Shown here: positions 1 through 7,886 of the stretch, in pieces
How the letters are laid out: each line of letters begins with the position of its first letter
Numbering within the stretch: the stretch's first letter is position 1
Assembly: GCF_049532985.1 (NCBI RefSeq)
Contig: NZ_CP186693.1
Coordinates: 4,340,001 to 4,404,000, forward strand
Length of the DNA stretch: 64,000 bases
Reading direction: 5' to 3'
Source of the DNA: Promicromonospora sp049532985
GTDB taxonomy: Bacteria > Actinomycetota > Actinomycetes > Actinomycetales > Cellulomonadaceae
Notes under the pieces: model-generated
The model's database searches: none
Told to the model about the DNA's origin: nothing
Seen by the model: only the letters and a program-made list of their open reading frames with translations
Program-made: the position numbers and the translations under genes

Positions 1-6
1 GCAGGA

Positions 7-1479
7 TCAGTAGGTGTAGGTGTTCAGGGTCGCCACCGCCGCGGCCGGGTCGCCCACGTCGTAGCGGTCCACGGCGAGGTAGGTCGGCTTCTTGCGGGCT
101 GCCGGCTGGCAGAACCGTTGCGCCCGGTTGAGCAGCCGCTCGTTGTCCGTCCGGGCCGTGGCCGCGACGGGGACGTCCCGGAAGTGGTTCATCACGAACA
201 GCGGCCGGAACCCGGAGCCGGGCTCCGTGAGCGGGATGTTCGTGCCCGCGTCGTACCACCGGCTGTAGCAGGACCAGTCCGAGTCGCCGATGCCGGGCCC
301 CATGGACCAGTAGTTCTCGACCGTCCACTCGCGCTGGTACAGCACTCCGAAGCTGTCCCGCGTGAGCCCGGCGGACTCGTCCGCGGACCGGCTGTGGTCG
401 CTGAAGATCAGGAGCCGGTCGTCGTCCGCGACGAGCCGCTCCATGGTGGGCCACCCGTGCTCACGGACCCCGGTCAGGTCCGGGCGGTAGAGCACGTCCG
501 CGAGGCCGGTCACCCGGTCGAGCTCGGCGCGCAGCACCTCCGGGTCCACGTAGTCCTCCAGGAACACGGTGACGAACTGGTCGGGGTGGGCCGCCAGGAA
601 GTCCACCATGCGCTGGAGGTCGACCCACAGTGCGACCGGGCTGCCCACCAGCGTGCAGCTGTTGTGGCAGAGGATCGCGCCGTCCGGCGTCTGGTGGACG
701 TCGAGCTGGAACCCGCGCACGCCGTCCGCGAGCTGCTGCTCGATGCCGCGCACCTGGTTGGGCGCGAGGTTGACGAACGGCGGTGCGAAGCCGCCGTCCA
801 CACCGTTCGCGTACGCGTTGTGCGCCGTGAGGAACGTCATCTGGTCGAGGGTGCGCTCGCCGGCCGGTGGCGCCGGGTTCGTCACCGGGCCCTCCGGGGT
901 CAGGTACCACTCCGCGAGGGTCCCGGACGCGCCCACCGTGAGCTGCGCCGGGTAGCCGGCCCCGCTCGGCCGGGGACCGACCGCGAGGTAGCCGTCGGTC
1001 CCGGGAGCCCTGAGCCGGTAACGGTCGGCGCCGGCGTCGACGATCTCCCAGGCCGCCTCCACCGTGCCGCACGCGACCGTCCGGGCCTGCGTCCCGGACC
1101 GGCCCAGGCAGCGCCCCGCCGTGTCCGCGCTCTCCAGCACGGTGGCGGACCCCTCGGCCCGCAGCCTCCAGCGCTGGTGGTCCTCGTCGCCCCGGGGGCG
1201 GTGCTGCTCCACGGCACCCGCCGCGTCGGCCGCGTTGAGCCCGGTCGTGACGCTCTGCACGTAGTACGTGCCGCCGGGCGGCGCGGCGGACACGACGGGG
1301 GACGCCGCGGACGCGGCAGGCGGCGTGGCGGGCGCGGGCGGTGCGGCGACGGCGGACACGGCGGTGACCGGCACCGCAGCGGCCGGTACAGCGACGGCCG
1401 ACACAGCGACGACCGACACAGCGGTGACGACGGCGACGAGCGCCGCGGTGGTGCCGGCCAGGGCTCGGGAGGTGCTCAT
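7..1479 (-). CDS. Secreted lectin-like / PI-PLC X-domain-like protein
   Basis: 490 aa. The ATG at 1479 is preferred over an upstream in-frame start because a GAGAGGAAGG ribosome site precedes it and a signal peptide follows: an Ala/Val-rich segment at about residues 5-45, then a Pro/Ala linker. Residues about 70-190 resemble a ricin-type beta-trefoil (repeated W/R-x-L and YL/CLG patterns). From about 210 on the protein resembles bacterial PI-PLC X-domain-like proteins, with LTAHNAY (His about 220) and AILCHNSC (His about 272) in the usual places of the two active-site histidines. Likely exported and acting on phosphoinositol- or inositol-phosphate-like lipids or anchors; substrate unknown. 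No operon partner is visible; the stop lies at the left window edge. Confidence 0.75.
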   Translation of the reverse strand: MSTSRALAGTTAALVAVVTAVSVVAVSAVAVPAAAVPVTAVSAVAAPPAPATPPAASAASPVVSAAPPGGTYYVQSVTTGLNAADAAGAVEQHRPRGDEDHQRWRLRAEGSATVLESADTAGRCLGRSGTQARTVACGTVEAAWEIVDAGADRYRLRAPGTDGYLAVGPRPSGAGYPAQLTVGASGTLAEWYLTPEGPVTNPAPPAGERTLDQMTFLTAHNAYANGVDGGFAPPFVNLAPNQVRGIEQQLADGVRGFQLDVHQTPDGAILCHNSCTLVGSPVALWVDLQRMVDFLAAHPDQFVTVFLEDYVDPEVLRAELDRVTGLADVLYRPDLTGVREHGWPTMERLVADDDRLLIFSDHSRSADESAGLTRDSFGVLYQREWTVENYWSMGPGIGDSDWSCYSRWYDAGTNIPLTEPGSGFRPLFVMNHFRDVPVAATARTDNERLLNRAQRFCQPAARKKPTYLAVDRYDVGDPAAAVATLNTYTY

Positions 1480-1624
1480 CCGGCGGGGCCTTCCTCTCGG
1501 GCCGGGATCCGGTGGGGCAGGCCGCACGCGCACCGGCCGGACGCCATCACACCAGGGGGCCGCACCCGCTGTCATCAGTGATTTCCCCACAGCTCCCGGG
1601 CGGGCGCCCCGGCCGCCGTCGGGG

Positions 1625-2299
1625 TCAGCGCAGCGACGGGATGGACGCCACCACGTAGCCGTCGATCTCGAGCACGTCGCCGGGAGCCAGGCGCGGCTCG
1701 CCGACGGGGACGCAGAGCGTCACCTGGAAGCCGTCGGTCTGCACGCGGGCGGCGGTGAAGCCCTGGCCGGTCCGGCTGACGGACCGCTCCTCGACGGCCA
1801 GGACGACGCCGGTCAGGTGCGCCGTGGCATCGGTCGAGGCGGCGTAGGCCCCGGTAGGCTCGAAGACCAGGCCGGGCGGGACGCCGTCGGCCCGGCCGGT
1901 GACGTGCACCGTGTTGCCGAGCACGACCACGGACACCGGGGCCTCGATCGGCGGCTCCGCCGAGCCGAGCAGGGCGAGCTCCTCGAGCTGGCAGGCGATC
2001 TCGGTGAAGACCTCGTCCTGGTCGTTCACGAGCTCGGCGAGCACGAGCCCGCCGTCGACCGCCTGCGGCTCGGACATGACGGCGCCGGGGGCTGCGTAGA
2101 AGGTGGGCGTGACCACGCGAACCAAGTCGCCCTCGGTGGTGATGACCAGGCGGGCACCGGACGCGTCGGTCCAGATATGGACGCCGACCTCGCCGTCCTT
2201 GGCGATGGTCTCCGCCTCCGAGCGGGCCGCCGCCACCATGTCGCGAAAGTCGCTACGCCGCCAGACGTTCAGTCCGATACATGCCAGGTTGGATGCCAC
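1625..2299 (-). CDS. Hypothetical protein, 224 aa
   Basis: I do not recognise a family. The start is a GTG at 2299. There is no clear Shine-Dalgarno; a TAGCGT-like -10 lies about 8 nt upstream, so the message may be leaderless. The protein is soluble, with no signal peptide or membrane segment. It is rich in short beta-type segments with many Val/Thr residues; the acidic middle (QDEVFTEIACQLEELALLG) looks helical. Codon use and GC match the neighbours. It sits alone between the secreted PI-PLC-like gene and the RamB-like regulator, and no function can be proposed. Confidence 0.65.
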   Translation of the reverse strand: MASNLACIGLNVWRRSDFRDMVAAARSEAETIAKDGEVGVHIWTDASGARLVITTEGDLVRVVTPTFYAAPGAVMSEPQAVDGGLVLAELVNDQDEVFTEIACQLEELALLGSAEPPIEAPVSVVVLGNTVHVTGRADGVPPGLVFEPTGAYAASTDATAHLTGVVLAVEERSVSRTGQGFTAARVQTDGFQVTLCVPVGEPRLAPGDVLEIDGYVVASIPSLR

Positions 2300-2374
2300 G
2301 GTTGCCTACGCTAACCCGGCGACGCCCGGAGGACTCGGCGGAATCGGACCCCCTGGACCTGTCCGACATTCGGG

Positions 2375-3862
2375 TCAGTCGGGGGCGTGCTTGTCGAGGA
2401 ACGCGTAGACCTCGGCGTCGTCCACACCGGGAAAGGCGCCGCGTGGCAGGGCCGCGAGGATCTGCTGGTGCATGCGGCCGGACGGCCACGCCTCGCCGGA
2501 CCACCGCTGGGTGAGCTCGGGCGCCGGGCGCTGGCAGCAGGCCGGGTCCGGGCACGTGGACGTGCGCCGCACCTGCGTGTCGCGGCCGCGGAACCACTTG
2601 GCGTGCGCGTAGGGCACGCCGACGGTGATGGAGAACGCGCCCGACCCTCCGTCCGGCCCGCCCGACGGCGACATGGAGCCGGTCTGGGTGGAGCACCAGA
2701 AGGTGCCCGCGGGGGTGTCGGTGTACTGGTAGAACTCGGTGGCCCGGTCGCGCCGTTCGAACGCCTCGCGGGCCGCCCACCGCCGGCAGATGAGCTGCCC
2801 CTCGATGGCCCCCGTGACGTCCTGGGGGAACGGCAGGCCGTCGTTGGCGTAGCCGCGGAAGAGGGCGCCGTCCGCCCCCACGCGCAGGAAGTGCAGCGGG
2901 ATGCCGAGGTGGTGCGTGGCGAGGTTGGTGAGCCGCATCGCCGCCGCCTCGTGCGTGATGCCGAACGCGTCGCGGAAGTCCTCCACGGCGAGGTCGCGCT
3001 CGCGCTTGCGGTCCTGGAGGAACGGCACGGCCACGAACTGGGGCGCGAGGCAGGCGGCGGCGAAGTACGTGATCTCGACGCGCTGACGCAGGAACTCGCC
3101 GTACGAGCTGGGCCGGTCGTGCTCCAGCACGCGGTGCGCGAGCGCCTGGAGCGCGAGCGACCGCAGCCCGTGGCCACCCGGGGTCGACGCCGGGGGCAGG
3201 TAGATGCGTCCGTTGCGCAGATCCGTCACCGACCGGGCGGACCGGGGCAGGTCGTCGACGTGCAGCAGCGTGAAGCCCATCTGCTCGGCCATCCGGGCCA
3301 CGGTGCGGTGGGTCAGTGCGCCGCCCGTGTACCCGGCGGCCTTGACCATCTGCTCCGCGACGGCCTCGAACTGCGGGTAGTGGTTGTCGCGGGCCTCCCG
3401 CTCCAGGCGCAGGTCGGTGTTGGCGCGGCGCGCCTCCTCGGGCGTCGCGATGGCGAGCTGCTCACGGCGGGCCAGCTCGTCGTGCAGGCCCACGAGCTGC
3501 TCCAGCACCGGCGTGGGGAGCTTCTGGCTCGGCTTGACGGCGGGCACGCCCAGGGTGGTGAACAGGGGCGAGCGCTGCGCGCGGTCGAGCGCGATCTCCA
3601 GGGCCGCGCGGCGCGACGGCGGCTCGGGGCTGAGCAGCTCGCCCATCGGCACGCCGAGGGCCTCGGCGATCGACCGGAGGAGCCCGAGCCGGGGTTCGCG
3701 CCGGCCGTTCTCCACGAGCGAGAGCAGGCTGGGTGCCGAGCCCACCTGCTCGCCCAGCGCGTCCAGCGTGAGCCCGCGTGCGGTGCGCAGGTGCCGGATG
3801 CGCCGCCCCAGCGTGATCAGGTCGGTCTCGCCGCCGGTGCTCGTGTCGCTGGTGTTCGGCAT
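2375..3862 (-). CDS. RamB/ScfR-like XRE regulator with IrrE/DUF2083 region
   Basis: 495 aa. The frame is open much further upstream, but the ATG at 3862 is chosen because the XRE helix-turn-helix starts at about residue 15 and the longer frame would run into the divergent pckG gene. Order: HTH_3 (about 15-70, GLTLDALGEQVGSAPSLLSL), a linker, an IrrE/ImmA-like region (about 170-300) and a DUF2083-type C-terminus with a Cys-rich patch (CPDPACCQR). The metallopeptidase motif is degenerate (HRVLEH in place of HExxH), so it is a sensor rather than a protease. RamB in Corynebacterium and Mycobacterium controls acetate, propionate and glyoxylate genes. Here it is divergent from pckG, so control of gluconeogenesis is a reasonable inference. 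Confidence 0.85.
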   Translation of the reverse strand: MPNTSDTSTGGETDLITLGRRIRHLRTARGLTLDALGEQVGSAPSLLSLVENGRREPRLGLLRSIAEALGVPMGELLSPEPPSRRAALEIALDRAQRSPLFTTLGVPAVKPSQKLPTPVLEQLVGLHDELARREQLAIATPEEARRANTDLRLEREARDNHYPQFEAVAEQMVKAAGYTGGALTHRTVARMAEQMGFTLLHVDDLPRSARSVTDLRNGRIYLPPASTPGGHGLRSLALQALAHRVLEHDRPSSYGEFLRQRVEITYFAAACLAPQFVAVPFLQDRKRERDLAVEDFRDAFGITHEAAAMRLTNLATHHLGIPLHFLRVGADGALFRGYANDGLPFPQDVTGAIEGQLICRRWAAREAFERRDRATEFYQYTDTPAGTFWCSTQTGSMSPSGGPDGGSGAFSITVGVPYAHAKWFRGRDTQVRRTSTCPDPACCQRPAPELTQRWSGEAWPSGRMHQQILAALPRGAFPGVDDAEVYAFLDKHAPD

Positions 3863-3937
3863 GGCTCGCTCCCTCCGTCCGCTGCGCCGTGGCCGGCCGG
3901 CCGCCCCGTGCCGTGACCGGGCAGCAGGATCACGCTC

Positions 3938-3954
3938 CTTCACACTACGTGAAG
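3938..3954. promoter_or_regulatory. Palindrome in the RamB-like / pckG divergent promoter region
   Basis: CTTCAC-N5-GTGAAG, a perfect 6+6 dyad in the 196-bp gap between the two divergent starts. It is a candidate operator for the adjacent regulator. It does not match the RamB consensus known from Corynebacterium (around ACTTTGCAAA), so the assignment is only positional. Confidence 0.4.
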
Positions 3955-4058
3955 ATCGGCGATTCTTGACAGCCGGAGGGCTGGAATTCCGGGCGATCCG
4001 CACATGAGAGTGGAAACAAGCCCGCCACCGTGGCCCGCTTTTGACGATCGGAGCGCAC

Positions 4059-5984
4059 ATGTCCGTCCTCGCGAACCCCCGCCGAACCCGGCTCGTCGCC
4101 GAGCTCGTCTCCGACGTGACCACCGAGCAGGGCTCCGCCCCCGCCGACGCGGACGCCCGGGCCGCGCGCCGCGACACGCAGGAGGCCGGACGGCAGGACG
4201 TGCGTGCCTGGGTGGCGAGCGTCGCCGAGCTCACCCAGCCGGACCGGATCGTGTGGTGCGACGGCTCGGCCGGCGAGAAGCAGCGCCTGATCGACCAGAT
4301 GCTGGCCGCCGGCACGCTCGTCGGCCTGAACCCCGAGAAGCGGCCGGGCTCGTACCTGGCCCGCTCCAACCCGGCCGACGTGGCCCGTGTCGAGTCCCGC
4401 ACCTTCATCTGCTCGGAGCGGGAGGAGGACGCCGGCCCCACCAACAACTGGGTGGACCCGGCGGACATGCGCGCCGAGCTGGAGGGCGTCTTCGCCGGCT
4501 CCATGAAGGGCCGCACCATGTACGTGGTGCCGTTCTCGATGGGCCCCGTGGGCGGCCCCATCTCGCAGGTGGGCATCGAGATCACGGACTCCCCGTACGT
4601 CGTGGTGTCGATGCACGTCATGACGCGGGTCTCGGACGAGATCCTGCGCCTGATCGACGCCGGGCAGCAGTGGGTCCCCGCCGTGCACTCGGTGGGTGCG
4701 CCGCTGGCCGAGGGTGCGGCGGACGTCGCCTGGCCGTGCAACGACACGAAGTACATCGTGCACTTCCCGGAGAGCCGCGAGATCTGGTCGTACGGCTCCG
4801 GGTACGGCGGCAACGCCCTGCTCGGCAAGAAGTGCTTCGCGCTGCGCATCGCCTCGGCGATGGCCCGCGACGAGGGCTGGCTCGCCGAGCACATGCTGCT
4901 GATCCGCATCACCTCGCCCGAGCAGCGTCAGTACCACCTGGCCGCGGCCTTCCCGAGCGCGTGCGGCAAGACCAACCTGGCGATGCTGCAGCCCACGATC
5001 CCGGGCTGGACGGTCGAGACCCTGGGCGACGACATCGTGTGGATGCGCCCCGGCCCGGACGGCACGCTGCGCGCCATCAATCCCGAGGCCGGCTTCTTCG
5101 GTGTCGCACCCGGTACGGGCATCGACACCAACCCGACGGCCGTGGCCACGTTCGACCGCGACACCATCTTCACCAACGTGGCGCTCACCGACGACGGCGA
5201 CGTCTGGTGGGAGGGCCTGACGCCGGAGCCCCCGGCGCACCTGACCGACTGGCAGGGCAACGACTGGACGCCGGACTCCGGGACCCCTGCGGCGCACCCG
5301 AACTCCCGCTTCACCGTGGCCGCCGCACAGTGCCCCACCATCGCGGACACCTGGGAGGACCCGGCCGGCGTGCCGGTCGACGCGATCGTGTTCGGTGGGC
5401 GCCGCGCCACCAACGTGCCCCTCGTGGCCCAGTCGTTCGGCTGGGAGCACGGTGTGTTCATGGGCGCGACCATCTCCTCGGAGCGGACCGCCGCCGCCGA
5501 GGGTGCCCTCGGTGAGCTGCGCCGCGACCCCTTCGCGATGCTCCCGTTCTGCGGCTACAACATGGCCGACCACTGGGCGCACTGGCTGGAGGTCGGCGCG
5601 GGCATCGAGGAGTCGAAGCGCCCGCGGATCTTCCAGGTCAACTGGTTCCGCAAGGGCGACGACGGCCGCTTCCTCTGGCCCGGGTTCGGCGAGAACTCGC
5701 GTGTCGTCGAGTGGATCGTGGGCCAGGTCGAGGCCGGCCGCGGCCTGCGGCCCGACGACGCCGCGGTCAGCTCGCCCGTGGGCCTGCTGCCCGCGCCGGG
5801 CACGCTGAACCTGACCGGCCTGGACGTGCCGGACGCCGATCTCGCCGCCCTGTTCGACGTCCCCGCCGGGCCCTGGCTCGCCGAGGCCGACCTGACCGAG
5901 GAGTTCTTCGCGCAGTTCGGCGACCACACGCCGGCTGCCCTGCGCGACCAGCTGGACGCCCTGCGGGAGCGACTGGCCCGATGA
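4059..5984 (+). CDS. pckG: Phosphoenolpyruvate carboxykinase (GTP)
   Basis: 641 aa, close to the usual 600-640 of GTP-type enzymes. Converts oxaloacetate plus GTP to phosphoenolpyruvate, CO2 and GDP, the entry step of gluconeogenesis; cytosolic. Diagnostic motifs are present: the P-loop-like kinase-1 motif FPSACGKTN with the active-site Cys at about residue 302, kinase-2 LGDDIVWM shortly after, and the substrate loop FSMGPVGGP near residue 165. The ATG at 4059 is chosen over an in-frame ATG-like start 18 nt upstream because GGAG lies 5-6 nt before it. Monocistronic: divergent from the RamB-like regulator and followed by two tandem hairpins before convergent trpS. Confidence 0.97.
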   Translation: MSVLANPRRTRLVAELVSDVTTEQGSAPADADARAARRDTQEAGRQDVRAWVASVAELTQPDRIVWCDGSAGEKQRLIDQMLAAGTLVGLNPEKRPGSYLARSNPADVARVESRTFICSEREEDAGPTNNWVDPADMRAELEGVFAGSMKGRTMYVVPFSMGPVGGPISQVGIEITDSPYVVVSMHVMTRVSDEILRLIDAGQQWVPAVHSVGAPLAEGAADVAWPCNDTKYIVHFPESREIWSYGSGYGGNALLGKKCFALRIASAMARDEGWLAEHMLLIRITSPEQRQYHLAAAFPSACGKTNLAMLQPTIPGWTVETLGDDIVWMRPGPDGTLRAINPEAGFFGVAPGTGIDTNPTAVATFDRDTIFTNVALTDDGDVWWEGLTPEPPAHLTDWQGNDWTPDSGTPAAHPNSRFTVAAAQCPTIADTWEDPAGVPVDAIVFGGRRATNVPLVAQSFGWEHGVFMGATISSERTAAAEGALGELRRDPFAMLPFCGYNMADHWAHWLEVGAGIEESKRPRIFQVNWFRKGDDGRFLWPGFGENSRVVEWIVGQVEAGRGLRPDDAAVSSPVGLLPAPGTLNLTGLDVPDADLAALFDVPAGPWLAEADLTEEFFAQFGDHTPAALRDQLDALRERLAR

Positions 5985-5986
5985 GC

Positions 5987-6048
5987 TTCGGGCGGTCGGC
6001 GGCGCGACCTTCCCGGGTGGCTACCCGTCGCGCCGCCGGCCGCCCGAA
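5987..6048. terminator. Long hairpin after pckG
   Basis: Two 22-nt arms (5987-6008 and 6027-6048) pair with a single mismatch around an 18-nt loop, starting 2 nt after the pckG stop. There is no U-tract, as is common in high-GC actinobacteria. It probably terminates pckG. Confidence 0.6.
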
Positions 6049-6055
6049 CAGGCTT

Positions 6056-6089
6056 CCCCGGCCGGGTTATTGAGGCATCCCGGCCGGGG
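6056..6089. terminator. Second hairpin between pckG and trpS
   Basis: A perfect 11-bp stem (CCCCGGCCGGG / CCCGGCCGGGG) with a 12-nt loop, just 3' of the trpS stop at 6104. It is probably the trpS terminator, so that the convergent pair has one hairpin each. Confidence 0.55.
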
Positions 6090-6103
6090 AGCTCCCCTGC
6101 CGC

Positions 6104-7198
6104 TCAGTACCGCATCCCCATCAGCCCGCGCACGTCGTCGAGCGTGCGGTCCGCGATCTCGTTCGCCCGGGCGTTCCCGCGCGCGAGCACGTCCGCGACG
6201 TACCGCGGGCCCGCGGAGGCGAGCTCCCGGCGTCGGGCCCGCAGCGGACGCAGACCTTCGACCACCGCCTCGGTGACCAGTGCCTTGAGCCGCCCGGCGC
6301 CCGCGGGACCGACCTCGTCGGCGAGCGCCTCCGGTGACGTGCCGGAGAAGTGCGCGCCGATCCGGAGCAGGTTCGCGATCTCGGGCCGGCGCTCGGGCTC
6401 GTAGGTGATCGTGCGGTCGGCATCGGTCCTGGCGCGCTTGAAGTAGGCCGCGGTCTGGTCCTCCGACGCGCGCAGCTCCAGGGCGTTCCCCCGTGACTTC
6501 GACATCTTGACCCCGTCGTCGCCCAGCACGGTGAGGGACGGCGTCACGAGTGCGTCGGGCTCCGCGAAGTACGGGCGCGCCGCCGCGTAGCGCTGGTTGA
6601 ACCGCCGGGCGACGGTGCGCGTGATCTCCAGGTGGGGCAGCTGGTCGGCGCCGACCGGCACCAGGTTGCCGTGGCAGAACAGGATGTCGGCCGCCTGGTG
6701 CACCGGGTAGGTGAGCAGCAGGCCGCTCGTGCCCCGGCGGCCCTGCGCGGCCGAGGCCTCCGCCTCGGCCTTCACGGTCGGGTTGCGCTCCAGCTCCGCG
6801 ACGCTCACCAGGGAGAGGAACGGCAGCAGGAGCTGGTTCAGGGCGGGCACCGCCGAGTGGGTGAACACGGTGCTGCGCGCGGGGTCCACGCCGGCCGCGA
6901 GGTAGTCGAGCAGCACCTCACGGACGGTGGCGGGCAGGTCCCCGGCGTCGTCCCGGTCGGTGATGACCTGGTAGTCGGCGACGATCAGGAACACCTCCAC
7001 ACCCAGGTTCTGCAGCCGCACGCGGTTGGCGACGGTACCGAGCAGGTGGCCCAGGTGCAGCGCCCCGGTGGGGCGGTCGCCGGTCAGTACGCGGTACCCG
7101 GCGGGGTTGCGAGCGACGAGGTGCTCCAGCTCGGCGCTGCGTTCCCGGGCGGCCGCGACGGCGGGCGTGGGTGCTCCGGGTGAGGTGATGACGGACAT
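6104..7198 (-). CDS. trpS: Tryptophanyl-tRNA synthetase
   Basis: 364 aa, class I aminoacyl-tRNA synthetase that charges tRNA-Trp. The HIGH-type signature is HLGH at residues 48-51 after VLTGDRPTG, and KMSKS is at 230-234; the length fits a bacterial TrpRS. The ATG at 7198 is preceded by AAGGAG at 6-7 nt. The 5' leader holds a 14-residue peptide with two adjacent Trp codons and two candidate hairpins, which suggests attenuation by tryptophan or charged tRNA-Trp (see the leader entries). It is convergent with pckG, and its promoter region overlaps the start of divergent trmL. Confidence 0.97.
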   Translation of the reverse strand: MSVITSPGAPTPAVAAARERSAELEHLVARNPAGYRVLTGDRPTGALHLGHLLGTVANRVRLQNLGVEVFLIVADYQVITDRDDAGDLPATVREVLLDYLAAGVDPARSTVFTHSAVPALNQLLLPFLSLVSVAELERNPTVKAEAEASAAQGRRGTSGLLLTYPVHQAADILFCHGNLVPVGADQLPHLEITRTVARRFNQRYAAARPYFAEPDALVTPSLTVLGDDGVKMSKSRGNALELRASEDQTAAYFKRARTDADRTITYEPERRPEIANLLRIGAHFSGTSPEALADEVGPAGAGRLKALVTEAVVEGLRPLRARRRELASAGPRYVADVLARGNARANEIADRTLDDVRGLMGMRY

Positions 7199-7252
7199 GC
7201 GGGTCTCCTTGGTGAGGGAGCCGCCCGTGCGCGACGTCGGGTACGACGACAG

Positions 7253-7284
7253 AAGTCCCGGCTGCGGCGGGCAGCTCGGGACTT
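7253..7284 (-). terminator. Candidate trpS attenuator terminator (3:4 hairpin)
   Basis: On the minus strand AAGTCCCG and CGGGACTT pair perfectly. Their 16-nt loop region contains AGCTGC and GCAGCCG, which can pair further or with the upstream segments. It lies 23 nt after the stop of the Trp-Trp leader peptide and about 55 nt before trpS. In the classical model it would form when the ribosome clears the Trp codons. A 7-bp alternative stem (CGGCTGC / GCAGCCG) overlaps the end of the leader peptide. Confidence 0.6.
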
Positions 7285-7306
7285 CGGTGCGGGTGGGCGC
7301 GTCAGG

Positions 7307-7351
7307 TCACGGCTGCGAGTGCAGCCGCCACCAGCTCAGCCCGTGCGTCAT
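7307..7351 (-). CDS. trpL: trpS leader peptide with tandem Trp codons
   Basis: Fourteen codons plus TGA encoding MTHGLSWWRLHSQP, in the sense of trpS and 108 nt upstream of its start. The ATG at 7351 is preceded by GGGAG at a normal distance. Two adjacent TGG codons (7333-7328) in a peptide this short are very unlikely by chance and are the hallmark of Trp attenuators. The segment right after them, CGGCTGC, pairs with GCAGCCG at the end of the peptide. Trp starvation would stall the ribosome on that arm and free the second arm to pair with AGCTGC inside the downstream hairpin. The ORF and pairings are seen in the sequence; the mechanism is inferred. Confidence 0.75.
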   Translation of the reverse strand: MTHGLSWWRLHSQP

Positions 7352-7403
7352 GCTCCCAGGTTACAGCGACAATGGACGGGTGCCGCACTCCGCTGACGCC
7401 CCC

Positions 7404-7880
7404 ATGCCGCCCCCGCTCGCCCACATCGTGTACTTCGAGCCGCGCATCCCCGGCAACACCGGTTCCGCGATCCGGCTGGCGGCGGTGACGGGCGCACGCC
7501 TGCACCTGGTGGAGCCGCTGGGCTTCGACCTGTCGGAGGCCAAGCTGAAGCGCGCGGGCCTCGACTACCACGACCTCGCCGTCATGGACGTGCACCCCTC
7601 GCTCGACGTCGCGCTCGACGCGCTGCCGGACGCCCGGGTGTTCGCGTTCACGACCCGCGCGACCACCCGGTTCACCGACGTGGCGTACCGGTCCGGAGAC
7701 GTGCTGCTGTTCGGCCCGGAGCCCACGGGCCTGCCGCCGGAGGCGCTGGCGCACCCGCGCGTCACGGACGAGCTGCGCATCCCGATGCTGCCCGGCCGGC
7801 GCTCGCTCAACCTGACGAACGCGGCGTCGATCGCGGTGTACGAGGTGTGGCGCCAGCTCGGCTTCGCCGAAGGTGCGTGA
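7404..7880 (+). CDS. trmL: tRNA (cytidine(34)-2'-O)-methyltransferase, SPOUT family
   Basis: 158 aa, close to the family's usual 150-160. It would methylate the 2'-OH of the wobble base of tRNA-Leu with SAM, forming the trefoil-knot homodimer of SPOUT enzymes. Seen: the N-terminal EPRIPGNTGSAIRL motif, then LLFGPEPTGLP and IPMLPGRRSLNLTNAASIAVYE, the motifs of the SAM-binding knot. The start is uncertain. ATG 7404 gives a normal N-terminus but has no ribosome site. GTG 7380 would add eight residues, and GACAAT seven nt upstream of it could make the message leaderless. The gene is divergent from trpS, and both promoters are squeezed together. Confidence 0.9.
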   Translation: MPPPLAHIVYFEPRIPGNTGSAIRLAAVTGARLHLVEPLGFDLSEAKLKRAGLDYHDLAVMDVHPSLDVALDALPDARVFAFTTRATTRFTDVAYRSGDVLLFGPEPTGLPPEALAHPRVTDELRIPMLPGRRSLNLTNAASIAVYEVWRQLGFAEGA

Positions 7881-7886
7881 CGCCGC

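Noticed and set aside
3863..4912. A minus-strand frame that would extend the RamB-like protein by 350 residues.
   Set aside because: It runs antisense through the conserved start of pckG, has no family pattern, and the XRE domain begins exactly at the downstream ATG.
7253..7351. T-box riboswitch before trpS.
   Set aside because: No specifier loop or the conserved T-box TGG-motif arrangement was seen; the short ORF with two Trp codons and alternating stems explains the leader better.
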